This document shows, one piece after another, positions 17,036 through 26,628 of a DNA stretch of 64,000 nucleotides (the first letter of the stretch is position 1; every line of letters begins with the position of its first letter). Origin of the DNA: Anaerolineae bacterium (lineage in GTDB: Bacteria > Chloroflexota > Anaerolineae > Promineifilales > Promineifilaceae); the NCBI GenBank assembly GCA_019637635.1, contig JAHBVI010000013.1:1-64000 (forward strand). Reading direction: 5' to 3'. The notes beneath the pieces were generated by a model that had not been told where the DNA came from, ran no database searches, and saw only the letters and a program-made list of their open reading frames with translations. Both the position numbers and the translations under genes were made by a program.

Positions 17036-17891
17036 GAATTTGCTCATCGCTCTTCTGTTTGTGGGCACGGCCGTGATCACCGTTCGTGCCTATTTTGTGA
17101 CCTGGGCCAATGCGCCGGAGGTGCGGGTGCAATATGAGGCAGCGATGACGGCCGTGATGCACTATTTGAATGAGCAGGAGGGGGCCGATGTGGCCATTTC
17201 TACCATCACCCCTGGCCAATACCATACTCCGGCGCTGGCGCAGATGATGTTGACCAATGATCAGGTGAGGCCGCGTTGGTTTGACGGCCGAACCGGCCTG
17301 CTCATCCCCCATGCTCCCAACCCACTGATCATCCTATCCGGTTTTGCGCCATTGTCGGAGGCACTGCGTGGGTATCTGGACACGGCCGTACCCCTGACGA
17401 CCCTGCCCCAACCGGCCACCGATCTGGATCGGCCGTTAACCGTTTATCAGCTAAACCTGGATGAGTGGCAGGCGGCGCATCGGCCGGTTACGGCAATGAA
17501 CCCGCCGCGTACCGTTTGGCGAAGCGACGGCGTTGGTGGGGTATGATGTGGTGGGTACGGCCGTAGCCCCTGGCAGCACTGTACAACTGATCACCTGGTG
17601 GCAGCTAAACGCCTCGGTGGAAGATGTCCGTTTCTTCACCCACCTCACCGAGGCCGATGGTGTTCCTGTGGCTCAGGCCGACCTGCTGGCGGCCCCCGGC
17701 GAAAGCTGGTTAACCGGTGACCTGCTGCTGCAACTACACGAGATTGCCATCCCATCAGACCTGCCGCCCGGCCAATATGCGCTCACCGTCGGCTGGTATA
17801 CCTGCCTGGACGCCGCCTGCCAGCAAACCCAACGCCTGCTCACCCCCACCGCCCAAGACCACTTCACCCTCCAAGAGATTACCATCACCCC

Positions 17892-20078
17892 ATGAACCCC
17901 TCACGTATCACGCATCACGCATCACGCATCACGGATTACCGATTACGGATTACCGATTACGGATTACCTCTGGAAAAAATCCTCATCGTCAGCCTCACCC
18001 TGCTCGCCTTCGCCGCCCGCGTCTGGCAGTTGGCCGACTTCCCCCCCGGCTGGCGGGATGATGAGTTGATTAACTCGCTGGTCATTTCGCAAAAGGTGTT
18101 GGATGGCGACTGGCAGTTGTTTTACCCGGACGCATCCGGCAATGAAGGGTTCTACTTTATTTTGAATGCACCCATGCTGGCGCTGTTTGGCGCTAATTTT
18201 GTGGGACTGCGGCTGTTATCAGTCTTTTGGGGGTTAACGGCCGTGCCCCTCACCTGGCTGTTGGGGCGTAAACTGTTTGGCCCCTGGGTAGGGCTGCTGG
18301 CGGCCGCCGGGTTAGCCATTAGCTTCTGGTCGCTCATGTATTCCCGCTTCGCCCTGCGCCAGATTGTCACACCGACCTTATTATTGTTGGCGTTTTACTT
18401 TTTCTGGAGGGCGTTAACGGGTGTCAGGTATCAAGTGTCAGGTGTCACGCATCACGCATCACGCATCACGGATTACCGATTACGGATTACCGATTACGGA
18501 TTAGCCGGTTTCTGGCTGGCCTTAGGCTTCTACGTCTACTTTGCCGGGCGGGGCGTGCCGTTGATCCTGCTGGCGTTTTGTGGCTATATGGCGATTGTAG
18601 CCTGGCCGCTGCTGCGGCGCGAATGGCGGGGGATTGTGTTCATGTTTGTGGTAACGGCCGTACTCGTCATCCCCCTTTTCATCACCATCCAGCGCCAGCC
18701 GGAGGCGGAAGCGCGGGTTGGCGAATTGGCCGGTCCACTCATTGCCGCCCGCGCCGGCGACTTCAGCCTCATTCAAAAACACGTCGTTGCCACCCTGAGC
18801 ATGTTCCACGCCGACGGCGACGACGAATGGCTCTACAATATCCCCCACCGCCCGGTTTTTGGCTCCCTGGGCGCACTTTTCACGTGGGGCGGCGTTTTCA
18901 TTGCCCTGTATTACACCCTCAGACCCTTGCCGGAATGGGCGAGACAGGCGGGGACAAGGTTACGCGGCAAGCAAAAACCGCTCCCGCCTGTCCCGCCCCT
19001 ACCAATCACGCATCATGCATCACGCATCACGCATCACGGTTCACCGATTACGGATTACCGATTACCCTCTGCTTTTTTGCTCATCTGGTGGCTGGTCGGC
19101 ATTTCGCCCGGTTTTGTCAGCGTACCCCCCGCCAGCCTGGGGCACACCATTATTGCCCTGCCTGCCATCTATATGCTCATGGCGCTGCCAATATGGAGAT
19201 TAGGGATTGGAGATTGGAGATTGAAGAGAGCGTCCAAATCTCCAATCTCTAATCTCCAATCTCTGCTTCTCCCGCTCTTGGCCTTCATTTTGATCGCCAC
19301 CATCGCCATCCGTGATTTGCCTGATTATTTTGAGACGTGGCCGCAGCGGGGGATGGTGCGTTTTTTGTACCGGGCGGATTTGCATGAGTTGGCGGCTCAT
19401 CTGAATGAAAATCCAGGATTGGAAGAGTTTGCCATTGCCAGTTTGTTGGATGGGCCATGGGATAAGGTGGCCTTGCAGATTGACCTGGACGAAGACACGG
19501 CCGTAACCCCCCGCTGGTATCACCCAGAACGGGCGCTCTTTTTGCAGCCTGCCCTCAGCCTGCACTGGTCGCCCGTTGTCCCTTCGCCATATACCGATTG
19601 GCTGGAACCGGCTGCCGGACAGACGACCATCGGCCATTTTTCGCCGGTGCAGACGACCCTGGCCCTGCCGGAGCAAACGCCGGTCTGTTTTGCCAATGGT
19701 CTGTGCAACGTCCACGCCGCCTATGACCCGGCGACGGGAATTTTAGAGTTGGGGTGGCAGGTGGCACGGCCGTTAGACCTGCCCCCGTTCCACCTCATCA
19801 GCAATCCGCCGCCGCCGGGTGTGTATGCCGGGCCGCGCCTGTCGATCTTTGGGCAGTTGTTGGCCGCCGACGGCCGTTACCTCACCGGGGATGATGGCTT
19901 TTGGGTAGACCCCTATACTTTGCAGCCAGGCGACCTCTTTGTGCAGCAGCATCGCCTGACCCTGCCCCCGGACGCCCAACCGGCCACCGTCGCCTTCGGC
20001 CTGTATGATCCGATGACAGGTGAACGGATATTGACGGACGACGGCCGTGACCATATCACGCTAGAGATTGGAGATTAG
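17892..20078 (+). CDS. GT39/ArnT-like membrane glycosyltransferase 2 with four in-frame repeat blocks
   Basis: 728 residues and paralogous to the preceding gene: LADFPPGWRDDELINS carries the external Asp-Asp-Glu loop, followed by about ten helices and a beta-rich C-terminal domain. Heptad arrays are translated at the N-terminus (SRITHHASRITDYRLRITDY), after FFWRAL (about residue 175-205), before SAFLLIWWLVG (about 370-395) and after MALPIWRLG (about 435-460). All lie in predicted loops and keep the frame. Its start overlaps the upstream stop (ATGA). The last residues (LEIGD) and the stop codon are made of GATTGGA repeat. It probably acts in the same glycan pathway as its neighbours. Confidence 0.85.
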   Translation: MNPSRITHHASRITDYRLRITDYGLPLEKILIVSLTLLAFAARVWQLADFPPGWRDDELINSLVISQKVLDGDWQLFYPDASGNEGFYFILNAPMLALFGANFVGLRLLSVFWGLTAVPLTWLLGRKLFGPWVGLLAAAGLAISFWSLMYSRFALRQIVTPTLLLLAFYFFWRALTGVRYQVSGVTHHASRITDYRLRITDYGLAGFWLALGFYVYFAGRGVPLILLAFCGYMAIVAWPLLRREWRGIVFMFVVTAVLVIPLFITIQRQPEAEARVGELAGPLIAARAGDFSLIQKHVVATLSMFHADGDDEWLYNIPHRPVFGSLGALFTWGGVFIALYYTLRPLPEWARQAGTRLRGKQKPLPPVPPLPITHHASRITHHGSPITDYRLPSAFLLIWWLVGISPGFVSVPPASLGHTIIALPAIYMLMALPIWRLGIGDWRLKRASKSPISNLQSLLLPLLAFILIATIAIRDLPDYFETWPQRGMVRFLYRADLHELAAHLNENPGLEEFAIASLLDGPWDKVALQIDLDEDTAVTPRWYHPERALFLQPALSLHWSPVVPSPYTDWLEPAAGQTTIGHFSPVQTTLALPEQTPVCFANGLCNVHAAYDPATGILELGWQVARPLDLPPFHLISNPPPPGVYAGPRLSIFGQLLAADGRYLTGDDGFWVDPYTLQPGDLFVQQHRLTLPPDAQPATVAFGLYDPMTGERILTDDGRDHITLEIGD
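17900..17968. repeat. TCACGCA/GGATTAC heptad array, coding
   Basis: About ten units forming codons 4-26 of glycosyltransferase 2. Confidence 0.92.
18420..18503. repeat. In-frame heptad array at the conserved loop site
   Basis: About twelve units (GTGTCAG, TCACGCA, GGATTAC). The position in the protein matches that of the 16208-16341 block in the paralogue. Confidence 0.92.
19004..19065. repeat. In-frame TCACGCA/GATTACC array
   Basis: About nine units translated as ITHHASRITHHGSPITDYRL in glycosyltransferase 2. Confidence 0.9.
19194..19264. repeat. In-frame GATTGGA hairpin array
   Basis: GATTGGA units, a short spacer and the complementary TCCAATC units. Translated as LGIGDWRLKRASKSPISNLQ. 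Confidence 0.9.
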
Positions 20079-20134
20079 AGATTGGAGATTGACAGAGTCA
20101 CCCCCTCACCCCCTCACCCCCTCACCCCCTCACT
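20062..20134. repeat. GATTGGA heptads plus ACCCCCTC octads across a gene junction
   Basis: The heptads encode the last residues and stop of gene 2 and the TTG start of gene 3. Five ACCCCCTC octads then encode the Pro/Thr/Ser-rich N-terminus of gene 3. Confidence 0.9.
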
Positions 20135-22385
20135 CTGGATCGTGTTGGCCGCGTTCCTGCTGCTGGCAGTGGCGGGCAGCGTGATCAATCCGCTCCATGA
20201 GGCCACAGACGAACTACGTCATTACCGTTTTGTGCAGCACATCGTCCAGTTGCACCGGCTGCCGGTGCAGGGGGAAATGCCCTGCCAGGCACAGGGGCAT
20301 CACCCGCCGCTTTTTTATGCGCTGGGGGCGCTGACTACGTTCTGGATTGAGACGGGGCGGGAGGTGTGCGCCGAGCCGCCGCTCAACCCGTTCTGGCAAT
20401 ACCGCTACTGGGAAGTGGGGCGGGACAATAAAAACCTGTATCTGCATGGCGCGGATGAGGCGTTCCCCTGGCATGGCGAGGCGTTGGCGGCGCATATTGT
20501 CCGTTTTGTCAATATTCTCATTGGCGCAGGGACAGTTGTGCTGACCTGGCTGCTGGCGCGGGTGATCTGGCCGGCACGGCCGTACCTGGCCCTCGGTTCC
20601 GTCGCTTTTGTGGCCTTCAACCCCATGTTTGTGTTCATGTCCGGAGCGATTAACAATGATGTGATCGCGGCGTTGAGCGGCACGGCCGTACTCTATGCCT
20701 GTGTCGTGCTGGTCAAATCCCCCACCGGGCTGAGCCGCCGTTGGGGAGTGGTGTTGGGCGGGTTATACGCGCTGGCGCTGATGAGCAAATTTAGCCTGGC
20801 AGTCGTCGTAGTGTTGATTGCCGTCTCCGTAACCTATGTGGCCTGGCGCGATAAATCGTGGCGCTTGTGGCTGGAGGTGGCGCTGATTGCGGGGCTGGTC
20901 ACGGCCGTGTTGGCCGGCTGGTGGTTTGCACGCAACCAACTGCTCTACGGCGAACCGACCGGCGTGGAACGGCTGACCGAACTGTGGGGGGTGCGCAATC
21001 CGGCGGATAGTTGGGGATTAGCCATTCACGAACTGCCCTACACCTGGACGAGCCTGTGGGGGCGGTTTGGCTACGGCCAGATTCCGCTGCCGGAATGGAT
21101 GTACCTGGGGTTGCGCTGGCTGGTGGGTCTGGGTCTGGCGGGGCTGGCTGTACCTTTCCTGCGCCGCCAGTGGGCGGAACTGCGCCCGGCAGCCATGCCG
21201 CTGTTCCTGCTGGCGTTGGATGTGGCCCTGCTCTTTGCCGTCTTGTTCAACTATCTGCTCATCAGCCCGGCGGGGGCGATGGGCCGCTTCTTTTTCCCGG
21301 CGCTGCCGGCGCTGGCGATACTGACGTTTTATGGGTGGAGCCGGTGGGGGGGTTGGGTATGGGGAGATCGGAGATTGGAGATTGGAGATTCACCAATCTC
21401 CAATCTCCGATCTCCAATCTCCATTTTTGCCTGGATCATGAATGCACTCATGGCTTTGCTCACGGCCGTCGCCCTCTTTGGCTTTTTGCGCCCGGCCTAT
21501 GCCCGGCCGCCGGAATTTGCGGCCAATGCCCGTGTGCCCAACCCCACTAATGCCCAATTTGACGCCTTCGTCAACCTGCGCGGCTACGAACTGAGCGCCC
21601 AAACCGTGCAGCCGGGGGATGAATTGGTGGTGAAACTGTATTGGGAAGTGACCGGCCAACCGCCGGGCAACTACCTGCTCTTTGCCCATCTGATCAATGG
21701 TGACGACCTGATGATCGCCCAGCGGGACACACATCCTGGCCTGGGCAACTTCCCCAGCAGCCAGTGGCGGGTGGGCGACCGCTTTGTGGATACGGTACGC
21801 CTGCACATGCCAGAAACGATGATCGCCCCCGACGAAGCCACTCTGAGCATTGGCCTCTATGCCCCAGGCGCTTACCGGCTGGGCATCACCGCCGCTGACG
21901 GAACAGGGATTGGAGATGCCCTGCCATTAGGCGCCATAAATTTACAGCCAGCGCCCGGAGATTTGCCCAATCCCTTGAACCAGAACTTGGATAACAAGCT
22001 GCGGCTGGTGGGGTATGAATATAACAATCGGGTGCTGCGCCCAGGGGATGTATTGGCTGTAACGCTGTATTGGCAGGCGGCGGCCCCCCTTGATCGTGAT
22101 TATGAAGTGGCGGTGGGTGTGTGTGATGATCCCTGCCCGGATTGGATGGGCGCAAGAGTCACGGCCGTGACCCCCATCACCCCTGCCGCTTCTACCCTAC
22201 AGCCACAACAGGTTATCTCGAATACCGTATTACTCTCATTACCTGGAAATCTGCCACCCGGCGTTTACTTAATTCACGTCGCCTTGATTGATCCCCTGAC
22301 AAAAGAACCACAAAATGTGTTGGCCGCCGATGGACACATCCTGGATGATCGCTTATTATTAGCCCAGATACGGATTGTTGAATAA
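20082..22385 (+). CDS. GT39-like membrane glycosyltransferase 3
   Basis: 767 residues, with the hydrophobic core starting at LWIVLAAFLLLAVAGSVINP. The first external loop has INPLHEATDELRHYRFV with the acidic pair, and about ten helices follow. From about residue 500 a beta-rich extracytoplasmic domain begins (FVNLRGYELSAQTVQPGDEL), like those of the neighbouring paralogues. The only in-frame start before the first helix is the repeat-derived TTG at 20082. A GATTGGA hairpin (21361-21423) is translated between two helices. Four bases separate it from gene 2, so they form one transcription unit. Confidence 0.85.
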   Translation: MEIDRVTPSPPHPLTPSLWIVLAAFLLLAVAGSVINPLHEATDELRHYRFVQHIVQLHRLPVQGEMPCQAQGHHPPLFYALGALTTFWIETGREVCAEPPLNPFWQYRYWEVGRDNKNLYLHGADEAFPWHGEALAAHIVRFVNILIGAGTVVLTWLLARVIWPARPYLALGSVAFVAFNPMFVFMSGAINNDVIAALSGTAVLYACVVLVKSPTGLSRRWGVVLGGLYALALMSKFSLAVVVVLIAVSVTYVAWRDKSWRLWLEVALIAGLVTAVLAGWWFARNQLLYGEPTGVERLTELWGVRNPADSWGLAIHELPYTWTSLWGRFGYGQIPLPEWMYLGLRWLVGLGLAGLAVPFLRRQWAELRPAAMPLFLLALDVALLFAVLFNYLLISPAGAMGRFFFPALPALAILTFYGWSRWGGWVWGDRRLEIGDSPISNLRSPISIFAWIMNALMALLTAVALFGFLRPAYARPPEFAANARVPNPTNAQFDAFVNLRGYELSAQTVQPGDELVVKLYWEVTGQPPGNYLLFAHLINGDDLMIAQRDTHPGLGNFPSSQWRVGDRFVDTVRLHMPETMIAPDEATLSIGLYAPGAYRLGITAADGTGIGDALPLGAINLQPAPGDLPNPLNQNLDNKLRLVGYEYNNRVLRPGDVLAVTLYWQAAAPLDRDYEVAVGVCDDPCPDWMGARVTAVTPITPAASTLQPQQVISNTVLLSLPGNLPPGVYLIHVALIDPLTKEPQNVLAADGHILDDRLLLAQIRIVE
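21361..21423. repeat. In-frame GATTGGA hairpin array
   Basis: GGAGATT units followed by AATCTCC units inside glycosyltransferase 3. Translated as GDRRLEIGDSPISNLRSPIS. Confidence 0.9.
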
Positions 22386-22419
22386 AGCGGTAGACTGGTT
22401 GAGAGAGACCCAACAGGGT

Positions 22420-22489
22420 GTAATTTAGTAAGTGGGTAATTGAGTAATTGCGTAATTACCCAATTGCCCAATTACCCAATTACCCAATA
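22420..22489. repeat. GTAATTGC/CCAATTAC octad hairpin
   Basis: Eight-bp units, first GTAATTGA-like and then CCAATTAC-like, forming an inverted pair that ends one base before the kinase start codon. It lies in the spacer after glycosyltransferase 3. Confidence 0.88.
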
Positions 22490-25400
22490 GTGACAGAAGA
22501 ACGGCAAATTCGGCTCATCAGTGGGATTGTTACCATTGTTTTAGTTCTCAGTGGCGTTATTTTGTTGTCGCTGCCGTTCCTCACCTGGCGCTGGACGCAA
22601 ATCCCCTTTTCTGGCATTTTGTTTGACCCTAATCTGGTGGTCAATGACAGCGGCGAAGAGTCCTGGCCGGCGCAGCAGGGCAGCGATGACGCCGCCTTTC
22701 CCGATCGGGTGGTAGCCATAGACGGGGCGCCGGTAGCCAATGTGGCCGAAGTACAGGCGGTGTTGGCGGCTAAAGCGGTGGGCAGCCTCGTCCCCTTCAC
22801 CCTGGTGCAACCGCCGCCAGACAGTGGCTTCCCCGCCCGTTTTGCCGAGACCGAACGCAGTAAAGATGTCTTATTGATCCCCATTACGCTGTGGGATTTG
22901 GGGGAGCAGTTCTGGCTCTTTTACATGACCGGGGTGATTATGTTGGTGATGGGGGTTTTGGTGTTTGGGCTACGGCCGTATACCGAAGCCGCCCAGGTTT
23001 TTGCCCTGCTCATGGCGTTTACCGCTCTGGCGGTGGGTTTGTTGTTTGATACCCGCACCACCCACTACTTCGTCCGCCTGTGGACGCTGGCCCTCTCGTT
23101 GACCTGCGGCCTGAGCGTCTGGCTGGCGGCCGTTTTCCCCCATCCCTCACGGCTGGTGTCCCGTTATCCCTTCGTCAAATGGTTTGTCTTGCTGCCCGGT
23201 CTGGCAGCCGGGCTGTGGGCGCAGTGGATTCTCTTTGATGCCCAGTCCCCCTGGGCTTTTGTCTATGGCTGGCGGCTCTTGTTCTTATTGAATGCGGTAG
23301 GGCTGCTCATCACCATCCTTATTATGGCATACCGGGCCACGCGGTCACCGTCGGCGCGCGTCCGGCAGCAGGCGCGGATTATTCTGGCCGGGGCGGTAGT
23401 AGGGTATGGCCCCATCATTCTTTACTTCATCACGGCCACCATCGGCATTGAAAACACCTGGTTTCCGCAGCTATTTTTTGTCCCCCTGATCGTGCTGTAT
23501 CCGGCTACCATCGGTTTTACCATCGTCCGCTACCGGTTGTGGAACACAGATGAGGTGCTGCGGCAGGGCATGACCTATGGGTTGTTGGTGGGGGTGCTGG
23601 TATTGGCGTTGGCCATTGTGCTGTTCAGCCTGACAGTGTTGGTTGGCCCGGTTTTGAACAACCCGGTGTTGATTACCCTGTTTATTGTGCTGGTGGTGCT
23701 GGTGGTGGAGCCGCTCAAGCGCCGGTTGCAGGTGGAGGTGGAAGAGCGTTTCCTGAAACAGCCGGCCGTGCTGGACAACATGCTGCGCGATTTCAACCGG
23801 GAATTGACAACGGCCGTCACCGAAGACCAGGTCGCCTCCATGATGCTGCTCTACGTGCGCACGGGCATTCCCGACGCCAATCCCGACCTGTACCTGCCCG
23901 ATGGCGAAATGAGCGTCTACCGCAGCTATTACGGCAGCAACGACGTGCTGGTGGGCGCCGATTCTCCGCTTATCGCCGCCCTGAAACGGATGCACGGCGC
24001 CATTGACCTGACCGAAGAACGCACCTGGCCGCCCGTCTTTCAACAAGAAGCCGAGATTATCCGCACAATGGAAACGGCCGTACTCGTGCCCATGTACAAC
24101 GAACAAGACCTGCTCGGCTGGCTCACCCTCTCCCCCAAAGGCAACAACCAGCTTTACAACCAGTCTGAACTGGCCTATGTGGCCTCCCTGGCCGACCATT
24201 CCCTCATCGGCTTTGAACGCGCCAGCGTCGTCCGCAGCCTGGAAGCCCGCGTCTACGAACAAGACATGCTCAGCCAGTTCTCCCAGGCGCTCAACTTTAC
24301 CCTGACCCTGGACGACATGATGGAACTGGTCTGCACCAATTACGAGCGCCTCTTTAACCTGCGTGACTTCTTTATCTATTTGTGGGACGCTGACACCAAT
24401 CAAAACTACACCGCCTTTTATCTGGAAGATGGCGAGCGGCATGAAGAACGGGAAGGGATTACCCAGATTGTAACCGACCCGCGTATCCTGGGAGTTTTTG
24501 ACCGGGGCCAGTTTGTTACTGGCAAATTTGAGGCCGGTAATACCTGGATGGCCGCTCCCCTCAAAGCCGGGCGCGATACACTCGGCGTCATCTACACCTA
24601 CCACCGCAGCCCGGACATCACCCTGCGCCCCCGGCAGCGGCAGCTCTTCCTCACCCTGGCCGACCAGACCGCCACCGCCCTGGCCCGTCTGGAAACAAAC
24701 CGCCAATTGCAGGCGCGAGCGCAGCAGCTTGAGGTGATCAACCAGGTCACGTTTTCGCTGGCAACCACCATGGACCTGGCTGTTTTGCTGGAATTGATTC
24801 TGGACAAAGCCATGCAGTTGTTAGATACCGAAGCAGGCACGTTCATGGTCACCGACCTGGATAATGGCGAATTAGAATTCCGGGTGGCGCGCGGCCCGGC
24901 CAGTGAAGGGTTGGTGGGCAAACGGCTGCCGACCGGCACCGGGTTGGTGGGCACGGCCGCGCGCACCGGACTGCCCATTATTGTGAATGACGCGCGGGAA
25001 GATAAACGCTGGTATGACGAATTGGAGCAAGACACCACCTTCCGGGCGCGGGCGCTGCTGACCGTGCCGCTGATGCGGTATAACACCGCCTGGGGCATTA
25101 TCCAACTGATCAACAAACGCAACGGCGCGCCATTTACCGAAGAAGACCAGAATTTGCTGCTTACCTTTGCCAGCCAGGCGGTGGTGGCTATGGAAAACGC
25201 GCGGCTTTTGGCGCAAACGGATGAGGCGCTGCGTAAGAGCGTTAATGAGTTGTCGCTGCTCACCCAGCTTGACCGGGACTTGAACACCTCGCTTGACCTG
25301 GCGACGGTGATGAATCTGGCGCTGGATCGCACGCTGGCGATTTTTAATGGGTCGGCCGGGGCGATCTTGCTGGTGGATGAAGACGGCCGTCCGCAACGCC

Positions 25401-26461
25401 TGATTCATCGCAACTATGACCCCGCCTTCACCCTGGACGATCTCACGGCCGAAAGTGGGCTGGTGGGCAAAACTATCGCCAGCCGCCAGCCCTACGTGGC
25501 CGCCAATGTCCACGAAGAAGAGGGGTACATCGCCGCCAGTTTTGCTACCCATTCGCAAATGTCATTGCCGCTGCTGCACAAACAAAAACTGATCGGGGTG
25601 ATGGTGATTGAGAGCGACCGGCTGGATGCGTTTGATGAGGAGATGGTGGAAACGGCCGTGCGTATTACCAACCACGCCGCCATCGCCATTGCCAACGCCG
25701 TCCTGGTGGAGCAGGTGAATGCCGCCAATGAGGCCAAGTCAGACTTTGTGAGCATGGTCTCTCACGAACTCAAGACCCCGATGACCTCCGTAAAAGGGTA
25801 TACCGATTTACTGCTCTCCGGCATGACCGGCCAACTGAGCGACCAGCAGCGCGGCTTTCTGGAGACAATTGCCGCCAACATCCGCCGCATGAGCCAGCAA
25901 ATTCAAGACCTGACCGATATTTCCCGCATTGAAACCGGCAAACTGCACGTTACCCTGACGCCAACCTCGCTGGTTGAAGTGGTGAACGAAACGCTGCAAA
26001 TTATCCAGGGGCCGTTTGATGAAAAGGGGATTCGTTTACATCTGCACCTGCCGGAAGATTTACCGCTGGTGGTAGCCGATAAGGGGCGGCTGGTGCAGGT
26101 ACTCACCAACCTGCTCAGTAATGCCGGCAAGTATTCGCCGCCAGAAACAGATGTGGAACTCTGTTTTGAAACGCGCCTGATGCCCAACGGCAAAAATGAG
26201 CGCGTCACGCCCATGGTGGTTTGTTCGGTGCGCGATCATGGTTTTGGCATTTCGGCCGAAGACCGAAAAAAGCTGTTCACCAAGTTTTTCCGCTCCGAAG
26301 ACCCCAACATCCGCCAGGCCAAAGGCACCGGCCTGGGGCTGTCTATTACCAAAGGGATTGTGGAACTGCACCAGGGTGAGATGTGGGTGGAGAGCGAACT
26401 GGGGCAGGGCACCACGTTTACCTTCACCGTGCCCCAGGTGGGACTATTAGAGCGTAGGTAA
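22490..26461 (+). CDS. Membrane multi-GAF sensor histidine kinase
   Basis: About 1,323 residues. The N-terminus has one TM segment, a PDZ-like extracytoplasmic region (FPDRVVAIDGAPVANVAEVQ) and a multi-helix membrane block (about 140-440) resembling 7TM kinases. At least three GAF-like domains follow, of which GTFMVTDLDNGELEFRVARG and GAILLVDEDGRPQRLIHRNY are the clearest. The kinase core has the H box FVSMVSHELKTPMTSVKGY, N box NLLSNAGKYSPP, G1 RDHGFGIS and G2 GTGLGLSIT. No receiver domain and no adjacent response regulator, so it is an orphan. Start GTG 22490 follows the octad repeat; a longer frame from 22448 would translate the repeat. Confidence 0.93.
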   Translation: MTEERQIRLISGIVTIVLVLSGVILLSLPFLTWRWTQIPFSGILFDPNLVVNDSGEESWPAQQGSDDAAFPDRVVAIDGAPVANVAEVQAVLAAKAVGSLVPFTLVQPPPDSGFPARFAETERSKDVLLIPITLWDLGEQFWLFYMTGVIMLVMGVLVFGLRPYTEAAQVFALLMAFTALAVGLLFDTRTTHYFVRLWTLALSLTCGLSVWLAAVFPHPSRLVSRYPFVKWFVLLPGLAAGLWAQWILFDAQSPWAFVYGWRLLFLLNAVGLLITILIMAYRATRSPSARVRQQARIILAGAVVGYGPIILYFITATIGIENTWFPQLFFVPLIVLYPATIGFTIVRYRLWNTDEVLRQGMTYGLLVGVLVLALAIVLFSLTVLVGPVLNNPVLITLFIVLVVLVVEPLKRRLQVEVEERFLKQPAVLDNMLRDFNRELTTAVTEDQVASMMLLYVRTGIPDANPDLYLPDGEMSVYRSYYGSNDVLVGADSPLIAALKRMHGAIDLTEERTWPPVFQQEAEIIRTMETAVLVPMYNEQDLLGWLTLSPKGNNQLYNQSELAYVASLADHSLIGFERASVVRSLEARVYEQDMLSQFSQALNFTLTLDDMMELVCTNYERLFNLRDFFIYLWDADTNQNYTAFYLEDGERHEEREGITQIVTDPRILGVFDRGQFVTGKFEAGNTWMAAPLKAGRDTLGVIYTYHRSPDITLRPRQRQLFLTLADQTATALARLETNRQLQARAQQLEVINQVTFSLATTMDLAVLLELILDKAMQLLDTEAGTFMVTDLDNGELEFRVARGPASEGLVGKRLPTGTGLVGTAARTGLPIIVNDAREDKRWYDELEQDTTFRARALLTVPLMRYNTAWGIIQLINKRNGAPFTEEDQNLLLTFASQAVVAMENARLLAQTDEALRKSVNELSLLTQLDRDLNTSLDLATVMNLALDRTLAIFNGSAGAILLVDEDGRPQRLIHRNYDPAFTLDDLTAESGLVGKTIASRQPYVAANVHEEEGYIAASFATHSQMSLPLLHKQKLIGVMVIESDRLDAFDEEMVETAVRITNHAAIAIANAVLVEQVNAANEAKSDFVSMVSHELKTPMTSVKGYTDLLLSGMTGQLSDQQRGFLETIAANIRRMSQQIQDLTDISRIETGKLHVTLTPTSLVEVVNETLQIIQGPFDEKGIRLHLHLPEDLPLVVADKGRLVQVLTNLLSNAGKYSPPETDVELCFETRLMPNGKNERVTPMVVCSVRDHGFGISAEDRKKLFTKFFRSEDPNIRQAKGTGLGLSITKGIVELHQGEMWVESELGQGTTFTFTVPQVGLLERR

Positions 26462-26478
26462 ATCGTGGGCTGTGGTAA

Positions 26479-26506
26479 TTGACACGGCCGTACTATCAGT
26501 TATACT
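26479..26506 (+). promoter_or_regulatory. Strong promoter of a short leader RNA
   Basis: TTGACA (26479-26484), 16-nt spacer, TATACT (26501-26506). ACGGCCGT overlaps the end of the -35 (26484-26491), 9 nt before the -10. Confidence 0.7.
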
Positions 26507-26512
26507 TGGCGC

Positions 26513-26595
26513 ATGATTGACAAAACAATTTCAGAAACAAATCTGAAAGGTTTGAATTGGTCTTAAACGCACGCATTTGGCGTGCGTTTTTTGTT
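26513..26595 (+). ncRNA. Candidate small RNA or attenuated leader
   Basis: From the promoter above, a transcript of about 80 nt would contain a TTTCAGA/TCTGAAA hairpin (26529-26548) and end at a perfect 10-bp terminator stem, AAACGCACGC and GCGTGCGTTT, followed by a T-rich tail (26565-26596). It has no open reading frame of note. It may be a free sRNA or an attenuator for the SWIM gene, whose ATG is 34 nt further on. Confidence 0.5.
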
Positions 26596-26628
26596 TTATC
26601 AACCCCTAATGCAGAGAGGAGCGTGTAA

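Larger units (their letters stand above)
15747..17895 (+). pseudogene. GT39/ArnT-like membrane glycosyltransferase, frameshifted near its 3' end
   Basis: An integral membrane glycosyltransferase of the PMT_2/ArnT class, which transfers sugars from a polyprenyl-phosphate donor. FALSHIPPGLTHDEADHGIT carries the catalytic Asp-Glu of the first external loop, and about ten hydrophobic helices follow. The frame from 15747 stops at 17546. The C-terminal soluble domain continues in the +1 frame from about 17506 (FGEATALVGYDVVGTAV to QEITITP, stop 17895). The switch point is near 17500-17515: one extra base fits, since skipping one base after CGTACC restores FGEATALVGYD. The next gene's ATG overlaps the 17895 stop, so the restored frame is the ancestral one. 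Two repeat blocks (16208-16341 and 16955-17035) are translated in frame as loops. Confidence 0.8.

Noticed and set aside
17900-18503. CRISPR array suspected from the repeated blocks
   Set aside because: Units are 7 bp and directly tandem with no spacers, lie in coding sequence and have no cas genes nearby.
23471-24706. A 411-codon minus-strand frame opposite the histidine kinase
   Set aside because: Lies wholly within the GAF/kinase gene and shows no domain.
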